Shown in pieces: positions 22,048 to 33,985 of a DNA stretch of 64,000 bases (positions are counted from its first letter, which is position 1; each line of letters opens with the position of its first letter). Source of the DNA: Heliocidaris tuberculata. Its lineage: Eukaryota; Echinodermata; Echinoidea; Camarodonta; Echinometridae. Location: NCBI GenBank assembly GCA_025618425.1, contig CM046851.1, positions 4,877,024 through 4,941,023 on the forward strand, in the 5' to 3' direction. Under the pieces are notes generated by a model. The model was not told the DNA's origin. It saw only the letters and a list, made by a program, of their open reading frames with translations, and did no database searches. A program made the position numbers and the translations under genes.

Positions 22048-23670
22048 CGTGTAACCACTTTATACCAGTACTTCTTTGAAGAAATACTGCATGTGATGGC
22101 AAAGCATTCACATGCGTCATGTGCAATATGCACGTGGCCTAAGGCTTCGATTATGAGGTGAAAGTAATCAAATTTGAGATGAAATTCCGTTTAAGTACTC
22201 AAATAGGATGACATGTTTGAATTTGTAGAGACATCAAACTACTTCGACTGTATCAAAAGTGAGGTTCAATTTTTGAGTGTGAGGAACTTGATAAAAGAGC
22301 GATAATCATAATAATATGACCACGAAGAAGTTACAGTAACTTCATGAAGAAAATTGGGTACTCAGAACGTCCTCAGTAAATTCATGGTTACAGTCTTTGT
22401 TAAAACAACAACAACCGCGTATTATGTGTATCATGATATTTGGCTGAAATGATAATTCAAGTTCTCTCGCCTCTGTATATCGTGGTTACCGTTTTTCTCA
22501 TAAAAAGAAGAAATACTTATCATGCACGATGGGGTTTTGAAACCCACAGGCGTTAATCTCACAAAGTGGTATGTTTCCATTAGTATGTCCACTGATGTTC
22601 TATGAGTCCTCGGGACACTGGACACAACCCTAATAGATTGGACCCGATAGAGGTAAATGTCAAAGTATGCAGTAATGTTTACATTTCTTTGAAAAGAAAG
22701 ACTTTCGTAAATCAGCCAGAGGTAATTTCCATTGTTTTTTCGAACATGACTCATTACGTAATCTGAACCTTGTTTATATGAGATATACAAAAGGGAACTG
22801 ACATTGCCCTTGAGTTGATTTCTCGAAAGTCTTTGCGATCGTGTTCTTTTTAACTTGATAAAGACAATCCTGTATTCAATTTAAAGATACAGGTATACAT
22901 GTAGATGTCCTCGCTTGCTCTAATCGAACCACTGAAACAAATATTACATGTCAAAAGGGAATTTTAAAAAGATTTGTCAACATATTTATTCATACGAGAA
23001 TGACTTTTTGAGAATCTACATTTTCTAGTTAGTTTGTGTGAAAGTTTCATTTCAAATGTAAAGTTTTAAAGTGTTTCTACAATTTCACGCAACAGTTGTA
23101 AAGTGCTTATTTATTTACATGTGATTCCAAAATTGCCATACATCATGAAATTTTAGGCAACGGTGTAACTTCCACCTTTCAAGAGGACACTTCGCATGCT
23201 TCTGATCTACCACCAGTATAATTCTTGTCCAGAAAAAATTGTTACGCCAAATCCACGTCAAAATTACGTAAAACTCACAAGACCTAGCATGAACCGTGCT
23301 TTTTCACACTTGTGAAAATCTCGTATAAGGCCTTAATAACCATGATAACAAGCTTTCTCCAACTGACTGAATCACATTAATTACACGATGATATATCCAC
23401 TGACGTTATTGCGCACCTGATTTTCGCGTTATTGTTTTCGAATTTTGGCACGCATTGTAACATGGGCATAAGATGCAGGGAGCAGATGGCTTCAGCTCCC
23501 CTCCCCCAACGTTGAATTTATAGTCTAGTTTATTTCGATTACGTAATTACATTTTCACTATTGTTTGCATCGGTTGCATAAGTATAGCCTGAAGCATCTC
23601 TTGCACAATGAATTGATAATTAGCCACAATACACTCAAATATAATTCTAATATTCGTTCAGTATCATCAT
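22048..23670. other. Intergenic sequence without recognisable features
   Basis: Several 60-120 codon ORFs occur (for example 22431-22790, minus strand), but I see no family features, codon preference or conserved context. Confidence 0.4.
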
Positions 23671-23800
23671 CAACAGTGGCGTAGCTACGGAGGGGAGGGG
23701 GCACGTGAACTCCAATCGAATGGAGAAAAAGAGAGAGGGAGAGAGAGAGAGGGGGGGGGAACAAGAGGGAGAGAGCGAGAGAGAGAGAGACAGAAAGGAA
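23671..23800. repeat. MITE-like terminus plus (GA)n tract
   Basis: CAGTGGCGTAGCTACGGAGG at 23671 resembles the start of the hAT-like element at 57345 (CAGTGGCGTACCCAGG). It is followed by GAGA repeats and G runs. I could not find a matching right end, so it may be a fragment. Confidence 0.4.
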
Positions 23801-24004
23801 GAGTGGACAAGGGAATAAGAGAAGAGGATAGGACCTCTCCCGATCCTTCGCCCATTCGGTGACCTTGTTAACTCGCATTTCATCCATCGAGAAACACCAG
23901 TGAAGCCCCCATTAAGTCAGCCCCCAAATGTCTGGACCCACGATAGGGTACTGACCATAAAAAAAAAAGAAGAAAGTAACATTAACACAGTCTTGAAAAA
24001 ACAC

Positions 24005-24159
24005 CTGGGCTTGTTTCATAAAACTTGTTATCAATAACAACTACCTCATTTCTATGACAAATTAGCTCTTTAATAGGCAATCAGGTTCAAGGATTCAAGT
24101 AGCTTATAACAATAATTGTAACTGGTTATTAATAATAAATTTTATGAAATGGGGCCCAG
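24005..24159. mobile_element. Fold-back MITE, GTTTCATAAAACTTG family
   Basis: CTGGGC..TTTCATAAAACTTGTTA at the left is inverted at the right (AATTTTATGAAATGGGGCCCAG). The core (GGCAATCAGGTTCAAGGATT, then CAAGTAGCTTATAAC) matches 8665-8804. CAC flanks both sides (24002-24004, 24160-24162), a possible 3 bp duplication. Confidence 0.75.
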
Positions 24160-24339
24160 CACTCATAAAATAAACAAAAATATTAGTACCAATATGGGAT
24201 ATAAATGATAGTTGTTAAAGGCGAATCATAAGATATGGAATAAACATTTTAAGGGGAAAATACGATGAGTGTCTTTGCTCTACCTTCTCATCAGAAACAA
24301 ATTGATAAGATTTTGCTGGTGAGACAGTCAGCTTGATAA

Positions 24340-24700
24340 ATAATGGACCGTAGGTCCCAACGGTCCCCTACGCTCAGCTTGCTTGTAAATAAATACAAAC
24401 ATTCTTTAAATCACATGTTAATTGTGCTCAACTTCATTAAAGATAAGGTTGAGTTATGGTCATGCGATTACATTTTTAAAGAACTGTCTGGAAGCCACTG
24501 GGAACGGTTGATTGTGTATTACATAAAAACTGATTTATACTGTGATATTTTTAAATCATCAAAATGATAATTCTTCCAAACTGACATAAAAAAGAATGAG
24601 AAGGCTTACAAACTTTGATTCACCTTTTCCAGAACTCAAATTTCTCTTGAAATCTTTGGAAATATTCATAGTGATTGATTATCGTATACAAGTGTCACAG
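24340..24700 (-). repeat. Dispersed repeat shared with 26.3, 50.2 and 52.8 kb
   Basis: Read on the minus strand: GAACTCAACCTTATC-like, ATTCTTTTTTATGTCAGTTT and a GAAAAGGTGAATC block recur at 26290-26650 (same strand) and at 50150-50700 and 52640-53130 (+ strand). It is an old dispersed family of unknown type. Confidence 0.45.
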
Positions 24701-25429
24701 CATAATGAGATCAATTATATTTTATGGTGTCTACTTCAAAAGCGAATTGCTGATTTTCATCAGAAATTCAAGGATTTGGGCCGCCAAAATGGCAACCAAA
24801 GGAACCTTCCTTGACAACTATTCACAAAGGGAACATCAAAATTCATAACACGCTTTAAGGATTAAGAAAAGGTAAGCGTTGAAATATATCCGATTTGGGA
24901 CTCCCTTTTCCCATTTCACGAATAATCCTAATGCGAACGACAAGCAATTTCACTGACCCAATTTTATTAACCCTCGTCAGTCCGTTGTCCCCTCTTCGTC
25001 CATCGCTCTCTTTCTGTCTCTTTCAATCTCTTTCTCCCTTTCTCTGTGTCTCTTATAATGACAGTGCAGGGAGCGATCGAGGATCCTGGGGTAGAATGCA
25101 GATAAATCGGAATGAATAGGTAAACCAAATGAGGTACTAGGCAAGCACTCCTGTGCAAGATCAGAGATTGGGTCTTAAGAGACAGTTGTTCACCCTACAG
25201 GCTATACTCCAGCAGAGTGCTGCTGTTGTTGTTATGGGGATACTAAGTAGTTTGGCCGTTTTCGGGCGAACGGTTGGGTTGAGTGAGGCCTAGGGTAGGA
25301 CTGCAGAGGGGTAAAAATCGATAAGAACATATACCAAAATGGCTTATACTGTAGTTTCTCGCGGAAAGAATGAAGAATTAAAAAAACAGCCTGATAATAG
25401 CCATTTTTTTTTCTTGGAACTACGTGAAA

Positions 25430-26240
25430 AACTGTGTTCAAATTGTTTGTGTGACACAGTGTGAGGCACAGTGACCACATAGAATCAAAGAGTGTACCCT
25501 ACAGTCTGATCACAGAGAGGATTTAGAACAGTTCTTTTCAGTATGAGAAAATACTATGTTCACACTTCATACACTGTAACATACTGTGGCCACATAGAGA
25601 ATCAAAGTGTGGATACAATGCAGTGCGATCGCTGAGTGGACCTGAATACTTAGTTGATCGTTATTATGAGAAATTAACTGTTTACATTGTGTTCATACTG
25701 TAACACGCTATGACCACATAGAGAACCACAGTGTGATCAATGAGTGGATTTAAATATTTAAGTGATAGAATGAGAAAACTATCGGCACTTTGTTCGATTA
25801 AATTTGGAACACTATGTTCTCACTGTGTTCACATTCAAACACACTGTGACCACAGAGAGAATCGTATATAGTGTGCGCACTCCACAGTATAACCGCAAAG
25901 ACACTTTTGTGCTGTGATGCTGTGTAAACACTGCTCTTTAACTGTTTGTGTGACAAAGTGTAACACAAATGTGATCAGATATAGAATAATAGTATGTACA
26001 TCCCACAGTGTGATCATGGAAAAGTTAACAAGAAATCTGAAAGCACTTTGTTTAAAGTGTTCTTGTGACAGTCAGTGACACAGTACGGTACACTATAAAG
26101 CCACCGAGGAAATCACAAAACCTACAACTACAATAGTTTAGTTATGGGGTGGGTGTGGAACACCTGCAAATCCTTCAAACTGCTTTTGTGACACAGTGTG
26201 GTCACCAAGTGGGTGTGGAACGCTTTTGTATGTTGTGTTG
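25430..26240. repeat. Degenerate satellite-like repeats with CACTGTGACCACA motif
   Basis: Variants of ACACTGTGACCACATAGAG, GAATCACAGTGTGATCA and GAGTGGATTT recur about every 110-160 bp through the region, with the short inverted pair CACTGTGACCA / TGATCACACTGTG inside each unit. The units are too diverged to set exact borders by eye. Confidence 0.6.
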
Positions 26241-26289
26241 TCTATCGGAAAATACATCGTTTAACTGTTTGCATTTCTCAAAGTAACGA

Positions 26290-26650
26290 ACACAATGTCC
26301 TAAAGATATTGAGCTCTTGTCATGCGAAGTAATATGGAAAGGCTGATTATGTAGTACATAAGAAGTGTATGCTGTGAGGGTTTGAAATCACTAAAATAAA
26401 AAGAAATTGACTCAGTCTTGCCGAAGATCACATGCACTGCACAAAGAAATGGGTATATGGTACTACAAGAAAGTGGTATGAAAGTTTTGTCCGAACATTT
26501 CATCTATTTATTGTCATGTTTCGAATATGAGGGCGTCTGGAGAGAAAAGTTTTGCAGGGGACATTATGATATTTTTTAAAATTGACATTAAAAGAACAAT
26601 ATTAAAACGCTCACAAATTATTTTCCCCCTTTACCAGAACTTAACCTTCC
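26290..26650 (-). repeat. Dispersed repeat, second minus-strand copy
   Basis: GGAAAGGCTGATTATGTAGT, then ACATAAGAAG, corresponds to GGAACGGTTGATTGTGTATT in the copy at 24340 and to a third fragment at 54910-54945 (GGGAAAGGCTGAAGATGTAG). Confidence 0.45.
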
Positions 26651-27015
26651 TTTTAACATTCTACGATTGAACTCGTATTACCCCCACTTTCATGTTGTCA
26701 GGAGAATTCTATCAACTCATCCATTGTCATGCCTGGGTAACACTTTGGGATGTTTTCATCACTTCTGTCGAGAGAAATGTTTGAATGTAGTTTCGTCTTT
26801 ATGCTTGTCACACGAATTGTGTCAACTAATCCATTGTCATGCCTGGCTGATATCTACGATGTTTTCATGCTACCCTCAAGAGAACGAATGTTTGAATGTT
26901 GTTTCGTCTTAATGGTTGTCTCACGAATTGTACCACCTCATCCAATTTGCCATGTCCGACTGACATTATATGTTAGGATGTTTTCTTCCCCTCAAGCAAA
27001 TGACTGTTATAATGT
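26651..27015. repeat. Tandem repeat, 3 units of 111 bp
   Basis: CATCCATTGTCATGCC recurs at about 26718 and 26828, with a third diverged copy near 26938. ATGTTTGAATGTAGTTTCG at 26777 repeats at 26888. Units are 80-90 percent alike by eye. The overlapping ORFs here are unit artefacts. Confidence 0.75.
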
Positions 27016-27216
27016 TTTATGAAAAGGGCGATACTCCATTCCGAGGCAATTGCTATGAGAGTCTGGGTGAAAGTTGGTCGTAGCACTTCACTGTAGGGTG
27101 AGAGAAAACAAATGGTAAGAAAGTTAGTGTAATGTAGAAAAAAAAACCTGCTAAGGAACCGACTTCCGTAGTTTCATTTTCTCCCTCGTTCCTCAGGTCT
27201 TCACTCTATAAATTGA

Positions 27217-27345
27217 ATTATGTATTCAAATATGTATTCAAATATGCATTCAATTATGAATTCAATCATGATTCAGTTATGTATTCAATTATGTATTCAG
27301 TTATGTACTCAATTTTGCACTCATTATGCATTCAACAAGTATAAT
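27217..27345. repeat. Short tandem repeat ATGTATTCAATT (12-13 bp)
   Basis: Around ten imperfect units of ATGTATTCAA(T/A)T lie in a row. Confidence 0.85.
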
Positions 27346-27414
27346 TATGTACTATTTATGAGATCTGTACCATGCCTGAAAAAATGTATATTCAAAATAT
27401 GATGCAGAAACCAA

Positions 27415-27800
27415 TAAATCAAATCATATCAAATCAAATCAAATCATATCAAATCAAATTTCATTTACCTTTTTTGAAGTAACTGTGATTTTTGAATTCT
27501 CTGAATGATCATTTGTATAAATTTTACTCTCTATAAGACAGTGCTACATGCAATACAATCTCATTATGAAAGCTACAACTGTGTTTTTATTACTGTAAAT
27601 GTATACTATTGCTGCCATTTTACCATTTTTAACATGTTTTCAAATAAGTGTCAATATATTCTATTTTTATATTTGTTATGCCAACAATTCGTGTAAACAT
27701 GAAATATTCAGCCCTGCTGCCCTTCATGTGAAAGGTACTTTACATGAATTGCGAATACAAATAAACCATTATTGAATTGAATTGAAATGAAATGAAATTT
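27415..27800 (+). mobile_element. Probable LINE 3' ends with short tandem tails
   Basis: An (ATCAA)n-type tail (27417-27462) is followed by AT-rich sequence ending CAGCCCTGCTGCCCTTC, AATAAACCATTATTG and (GAATT/GAAAT)n. This resembles the end at 18321-18400. No reverse transcriptase coding part is seen. Confidence 0.45.
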
Positions 27801-28254
27801 TATGTTTGGTCAATTCTGGCTTTAGTTTTAAAGCCGATAAAAAAAATTTAAAAAAGATAAAAAAAAGAAGCAAATAAGAGAAGGAAGATAATGAGGCAAA
27901 GTTAATCTAACAACGAATGAAGAAAACGCGGGATGTAACTGAAAATAATGCTCACTATGAAAATACTAGTATAGTGTACGTACATGACTTTATATCGAAA
28001 ATCAAAGTTAAAATCTAAAATATCTTTAAAAATATTATTCTGCAGACAATGCAAGAATACTCATAAATATAAATCAATATAATTTTTTAAAAGAACATCA
28101 TTATTTCCGCGTATTTTTTTAACAATTAAGAAAAGGATTAAAAAGCGCCTCGTCTCCCTCTCTTCGTTAGATTATGCATTTTTCCAATGTAATTTTCCCG
28201 GAAAAATCTTTTTGTCAAAGCTCCCCTCCCCGTTTGAGAAACCACCCTTCAAGG
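27801..28254. other. AT-rich intergenic sequence
   Basis: Nothing supportable is seen. Confidence 0.35.
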
Positions 28255-28412
28255 TCCTGATTTTTATAAAGCTTGTTATCAATAACATCTGCTCAATTTC
28301 TATGAAAAATTTGATCATGCACAGCCAATCAAATGTAAAGATTTCAGTAGCTTCTATTAAATATTGTTCCTTGTCATGCTTGTTATTGATAATAAGGTTT
28401 ATGAAACAGGGC
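28255..28412. mobile_element. Fold-back MITE, GTTTCATAAAACTTG family
   Basis: AAAGCTTGTTATCAATAAC at the left and TTGTTATTGATAATAAGG, TTTATGAAACAGGGCC at the right are inverted. The core CAGCCAATCAAATGTAAAGA, then TTTCAGTAGCTT, is shared with the other members. Confidence 0.7.
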
Positions 28413-28729
28413 CATGGTCATATCTATCCCCTCCCAGAACCAGATATAAGGCCATGAAATATCATTTAATTTCTGGAATACATGGATTGAGTGACCCCCT
28501 ACCCAGACAAGGCCTGGATACTCCCCTACTTCAAGGAAAATGTCATCTCATCTGACATCACATCTTGTAATAATATTATCTTCCTCAACATGACGTTTAA
28601 CAATATCAATATGATCATATCTGACATGTTCCTTTAAGACACAGCATCTACATGGCATCTCATTCTTTCCCTTAGGTGACCTCTAATAGTTTCTATGACA
28701 TCCTCTTAGGATAATATTCTCCCATTTAA

Positions 28730-29290
28730 AGGAGAATGAAACCCTGGGGAAATATCCATTTTAATGAAAAGAGAGGATAGAGAGAAGCAATTTTTAAAAA
28801 GTTCCATCAAAGTCGGTCACGAAATGAAAAAGTTATGAAAGTTTGAAAAGTCAATTTACTTTCTATGGCGATCCTCAAATTGGCTATGTTGCTTCAAAAT
28901 GGCAGATTTAGTAGTACAACTCTCAATATGTTTTGTACATTATCTCTAAAGATGCTACTTGTCTTTTTGTGAACTCAACATATGTTGTGTCAAATACATT
29001 TCCCCATGATACATCTTGAGGTAAGAAGGAGACAAGCTGCACCTTGAGAGATAATGGGGAAAATATGAAATTTTATGTACAAAACATATGGAGAGTTGAA
29101 CTTCTAAACCTGTCACTTTGAAGCAACATTGCCAATTTGAGGATCGCCATAGAAAGTAAATTGAGACTTTTCAAACTTGCATAACTTTCTCATTTCGTAA
29201 CCGATTTTGATGGAACTTTCTTTTTTAAAATGCTTCTCTCTATCCTCTCTTTTCATTAAAACTGATTTTTCTCCAGGGTTTCATTCTCCT
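28730..29290. mobile_element. 561 bp fold-back element with TTAA target duplication, copy 1
   Basis: Flanked by TTAA (28726-28729, 29291-29294). The ends AGGAGAATGAAACCCTGG are exact inverted repeats. Inversion continues almost to the centre (GCGATCCTCAAATTGGC and its complement; ACAACTCTC..ATGTTTTGTAC and its complement). TTAA duplications are known for piggyBac and Kolobok elements. No transposase is present. Confidence 0.9.
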
Positions 29291-29598
29291 TTAACATGCT
29301 CTCCGGTAGGAATAGTATCTTCTCAGACTTGACACCATAGGATAGTGTTATTCTTTACTGACAAGCCCGGGAAGCCCTCCTTCATAGAATAATTAAACAT
29401 GCTCCCTCAGGATGATATTTTGTTCTCAAGCGTTAGGGATATCAACATTTAGTGGCATGTTGTTACTTTGGGTATTTCCTCCATATCCTCCTTTTTACCC
29501 TTTTCCCGACTACTATAGCCATCAGAACTCGAATAGAAGTAGGCAATTCCGATATGTATGTAAAAACATAATATACATACCATACCGGGTGTCTGAAA

Positions 29599-29599
<1 letters not shown>

Positions 29600-29662
<63 letters not shown>
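29600..29662. repeat. (GAAA)n microsatellite
   Basis: About 16 perfect GAAA units followed by (GAA)n. Confidence 0.95.
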
Positions 29663-29849
29663 AGAAGAAGAAGAAAAAAATGAATACCCGAATTTGAAGA
29701 ATTCCTTAAAATGTGCTCTCTGTTCTGATGTTTACCGGCATTGAAATTCATATGTTCTGAAAGAGTAACTCCTTTGCATTTAAATGATGTTTTCCAGGCA
29801 TTGTCTATCAAATTTGTGCGAAATTCCGTTGGTTCAATTACTAATGAAA

Positions 29850-29941
29850 CAAATTTCAGTTTCAGTTTCAGTTTCAGTTTCAGTTTCAGTTAATGTTGTG
29901 TGTGTGTGTGCGGGTGTGTGTGTGTGTGTGGGGGGGGGGGT
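29850..29941. repeat. (CAGTTT)n, (GT)n and poly-G compound microsatellite
   Basis: Seven CAGTTT units, then GTGTGTGT with a CGG interruption, then G(10). The CAGTTT run resembles the LINE tail at 16919-16942, so it may mark a retroposon end. Confidence 0.85.
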
Positions 29942-30454
29942 TTACTTTGCCATTGAGGTAGGTAGCTTTTACTCGCTATAAGCTAGTAAGCTCCTTTTTA
30001 TCATGGTTGAATCTACGCTTTAGCAAAAAAAAAAAGTCAGAAGGAACAAGCTGTGACTTACAAAATTTGACCTAGAATGAGCGAGATCTCAGGAAGTCCA
30101 GGAAATGCCTACCGGTGTTCATTTATCTCAGATGCTGCATATGCACCTCTGTCGATTTTTCAAAATTCAAATCAGATATTTGTGGAAATCCGTAAGGTAT
30201 AGTGTTTGACAGAGACATCGTGATTATGAGTTTCACTTTTTACGCTCTTAATATATTATTTACATTGCTCTTGGATCTTCCTTTTCTTGGTTCGTGATAG
30301 TTTCTTGATTTACATAGTTGTAAACTTGTCAAATTGCCCAGACTATCTTCCTGCAGAACGTTTTCCATCTGCTAAGTTTTTACAAAGTGGCCCCCTGATG
30401 CATGGTGGGTAATAACTGTTCAATATCTCATCACCACAAAGATGAAAACTTTAA

Positions 30455-31033
30455 AGGGGTGGTCACATTTTTCAGAAGACGATAACGATAACGAGGTTTT
30501 TTATTAAAGGGCGGGTCACATTTGTCCGATAACGTGGTAGATCAAATTTCACCGATATAATGTTAATGAGTCTCCCTTTCCGACTATATCGTCTCGGTGG
30601 AATCGCTCGGCCACCGATTTCTTTCAGGACAGAGCTTACCGATATCTTCTGAGAGCCAATGGTTTGTGCTCCTTCGAGTTGACGTTACTTAGTTAAGAAG
30701 AATCCGAAGAAACAGAAGAATTTTCGCTCCGATGGGGGCAGTGTCCGTCGTACTTGATCATGTTGATTGACGGAACTCCACCGACTGTATCGGTCATGTG
30801 TGAGTGTGACCACCTTTTCCGTTATCGTTATAGGTGCATTTTATATGCACATAGTCGTTATCATTATCGGACAATCGTGAACAGCCCCTAGAAAGGTACA
30901 CTCTACAGAGCTGCCATACTATTAACATACACGAGCATAATATTCACGTACACACCATACAGTAAGGTGTACCTTTAAATGAAAATCTCGTTATCGTTAT
31001 CGTCATCGTTATCGGACAAATGTGACCAGCCCT
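30455..31033. mobile_element. Fold-back element, GGTCACATTTGTCCGATAACG family, with nested pair
   Basis: Left end TTAA|AGGGGTGGTCACATTT, right end TGTGACCAGCCCT (followed by TTGC). A second, inner inverted pair of the same termini sits at 30508 (after TTAA: AGGGCGGGTCACATTTGTCC) and 30865-30889. CGATAACGATAACGA motifs occur at all four ends. This looks like one element inserted in another of the same family, or a composite fold-back. Confidence 0.7.
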
Positions 31034-31355
31034 TTGCCCTAATGGGAATGGGTATGACTGATGACCAGGGGAGTACCAAGGCTGTTTGACAAAATGGCAC
31101 TTCTTTAACATCATTCCTATATTGAGTTTCACAAAAGTGAACTCTGCCATTTTGCAAGAAAACTTTTCAGGACACTGGTGTTCAGTGGCATCTGGAAAGC
31201 TAAACAAGGTATCATGGAAAAGCACTGAAATCATACTTACCCATGATAAGAATCCTATAAATAGCAAATACATAGTATATCCACTGTCATTTTTCAAAGT
31301 TTGGTTTCCTTTTTATTGGGATGCTCTTTACATGTGTGTATGGTGTGTGGGTATA

Positions 31356-31362
<7 letters not shown>

Positions 31363-31439
<77 letters not shown>
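31363..31439. repeat. (TA)n microsatellite, about 77 bp
   Basis: Perfect AT alternation after a short GTGTGT run. Confidence 0.97.
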
Positions 31440-31440
<1 letters not shown>

Positions 31441-32680
31441 CCGCAAAGTGGATTTATATATAATTGAAATCTACTGAGAAGGTCACTTGCTACCCTCATA
31501 TGCTTTTGATGAAAAATTGTAATGAGTTTTCAGATGTAATTTCCTTCTTTAATAATAAAGAGGAATAAGGTTAATTCTTGGTGATGAGTAGGCTTGTCTC
31601 TTTGATGGAATATTGTAATACATGAATTTCAGGCATTAGAAACTCCTGACGTTCATTGCGTTTGACATTTTCAGAGCAATTCTAAATTGTTAGCACCGCG
31701 TAATGAATGCAAGCTACCTTCAGTTTTGGAAGGGGTCTGTGATCTCCACAGTCACGCAATCGCATATACTGATCAGAATCAGAAGAACAAATTTTGATAT
31801 GTTTTAAGGGTGTGTTAAAAGGTGGGCTTGATATGTCGGAGCTTAAGTATGGAATTTATTGCAAAAAAAAAAAAAGATTTAAAATGCTCACTCTTTTGAT
31901 AATTCTAAGTGTATGCATAAAATGGAAAATTCCCACCAGTCATAATACAGTACCATGATAAAACGTACATAAATTTTGCCGTACACAAATGCACATGCGC
32001 ACTACTAGTTCAAAAGTAGCGGTTTGGGGGCGGGTTCGATTTCAAGTTTAAATTACACAGTGACTTTAAAGAAAAAAACATTTTTTTACCTTGCCGATGG
32101 GCATAAAAAGTATTTACCGGTAGTCTCTGTACATTACGCTACCCTGGTAACGTGATCTTTTCGCCGTTTTTAAACAGTTCGCTCCCCCTCCTCTTGCGGA
32201 TAATCCTTGATCCACCTTTGATCTGATATACCTCTATGGATAGGTGGGAGGAATGGTTGTGATTGAGATCCAAGCACCTATGGTAGGGGTACGTAGCACG
32301 ATGCGCGCACCAGTATATTATTTTACATGTTAAACAGGTGGCGCGTCCACCAGAACAAATGCACGAACAAACTGGGGTCATTACAGAGTCATTTGTACCA
32401 TGTACAAATTACGAACTGGCATATTCTCCATTAAGATGAATAGCACACTGGATTTTGATATGCAAATTACACCAATTGCTCAAGGTTGTCTCTTGGGCAA
32501 CAAATCTGAAAATATTCTTTAACCACTTACGTTTACAAATTAAAAATTAAAAAAACTTCAACGGAAGGAACTTTTCTAGGTTCACTGTTGGCTGTATAGG
32601 AGCATCAAGTATTAGAAACCCAAGGCTTTCACACAGTCACCCCCAGTCACTTTTATGACAGACTCTAACTTCTGCTACCC
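31440..32680. other. Intergenic sequence without recognisable features
   Basis: Nothing is seen that can be supported as a gene or repeat. Confidence 0.4.
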
Positions 32681-32739
32681 TTATAAGACATGGAACTTTA
32701 GTAAGCAAACAGGTAGAAACGGGGATGTAAGAAGACGGT

Positions 32740-32960
32740 AAAGAAGAAGAGTTAGGAGAAGAACAAGAAGAACAAGAAGAGCAGGAAGAAGGAGAACAAC
32801 GAGATGGGAAGATGGCAAGATGGCAAGAAGAAGAATGGGAGAAGGGGGAAGAAGAAGACGGCAAAGGAGAAATAGTAGATGAAAAAGAAGATGGTGGAGA
32901 AGAAGAAGAAGAAGAAGAAGAAGAAGAAGAAGAAGAAGAAGAAGAAGAAGAAGAAGAGGG
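32740..32960. repeat. GAA-rich tract with pure (GAA)n at its end
   Basis: Imperfect GAAGAA, GAAC and GGCAAGAT repeats lead into about 20 pure GAA units (32897-32957). The Glu-rich and Leu-rich frames here are artefacts. Confidence 0.9.
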
Positions 32961-32980
32961 GATAATACGTAGAAGAAGTA

Positions 32981-33222
32981 CACTCTTATTTCTGCTGAGT
33001 CAAATTTAACTCGGAAATGGCGTCAGCTGGGAGTCAACTCCACCATTGTCAAAGTGACTCGTTTTCCGAGTTACTTTGACTCTAATTAAGTCGATTCTCT
33101 GTTGATGGCACACCATTCTGAGTCAAATTAATTCGGAAATCCGAATCACTTTAACTCAAAATAGAGGTGACTCCCAGCTGACGCCATTCAGTGTCAAATT
33201 TGACTCCGCAGAAATAAGAGTG
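32981..33222. mobile_element. 242 bp MITE, CACTCTTATTTCTGC family, copy 1
   Basis: Ends CACTCTTATTTCTGC and GCAGAAATAAGAGTG are exact inverted repeats, flanked by TA on both sides (32979-32980, 33223-33224). The interior carries many GAGTCAAATT / GAGTTACTTTGACTC motifs in both orientations. The TA duplication suggests a Tc1/mariner-type origin. Confidence 0.85.
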
Positions 33223-33300
33223 TAGCAGAAGTAGAAGAAAGGGAAGGAGACGAAAAACAAAATGCTGCAATGTGCAGTTTCATGATCATGATGATACAAG

Positions 33301-33570
33301 CAGGGGCGGCGCCAAGGTATTTTGATAGGAGGGGCAAGACGACCTAAAGATGACCTCATATTTTTTCTCCATTAAATAACAGGGGTAATACAGAGTTATA
33401 TGTTTAAGACCTCTCTTTTTAATACTCCTCTTTCTTCTTTCTTCCCTTTTCTTCCCTTTTCTTCCTCCTTTTCTTCTTTTTTCTTCATTTTTAAAAAGTT
33501 TTTCACTACTTGAAAAATCATAGGGGGCGGTCGCCCCCTCTGCCCCCCCCCCCCTGTAGCGCCGCCCTTG
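33301..33570 (-). mobile_element. 270 bp hAT-like MITE, CAGGGGCGGCGC family, copy 1
   Basis: The 8 bp GATACAAG flanks both ends (33293-33300, 33571-33578). The termini CAGGGGCGGCGCC and GGCGCCGCCCTTG-like (here GCGCCGCCCTTG) are inverted. The interior has a CT-rich stretch and GGGGGCGGTCGCCCCCTC. It is the reverse orientation of the element at 44901-45167. An 8 bp duplication with CAG...CTG termini is the hAT pattern. Confidence 0.92.
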
Positions 33571-33841
33571 GATACAAGCATGAAACTCCTGAAGGTTCAC
33601 CTCTCAGGATAAAGTCAACGGCCACAAGAGACTGCAGGTGTCTTGACGTTTGTAAACAAGGTAATAAGGATGGTGAGAAAAGACGTCATTTTGTCTACAA
33701 ATATAATGTAAGCTGCCTATGCACGCAGAACATTCCCCAAATGCGCCATATTTGTGTTATAAAACGATGGCATAGAGTCATTTAGCAAAATAGCAAGAGA
33801 AAGCGATGTATGAAACAGAGCAGAGAGAGAAACGAGGAGGA

Positions 33842-33845
<4 letters not shown>

Positions 33846-33880
<35 letters not shown>

Positions 33881-33985
33881 GAGAAACGAGGAGGGACAGA
33901 GAGAGAGGAAAAAAAAGGAGAGGGAAGGAAAGTTGAAAGAGAGACAGAAAGAAAAACGGAGGAAAGGGCGGGAGGGGGGGGGGAT
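33846..33985. repeat. (GA)n-rich tract with G run
   Basis: Pure GAGA at 33848-33870, then AGAGA/GGA-rich text to G(9) at 33975. Confidence 0.9.

Noticed and set aside
29600..29890. CRISPR-like or other regular arrays
   Set aside because: These are simple microsatellites without unique spacers; no repeat-spacer pattern exists in the window.
32637..33009. Leu-rich and Glu-rich ORFs
   Set aside because: Composition artefacts of the GAA array.
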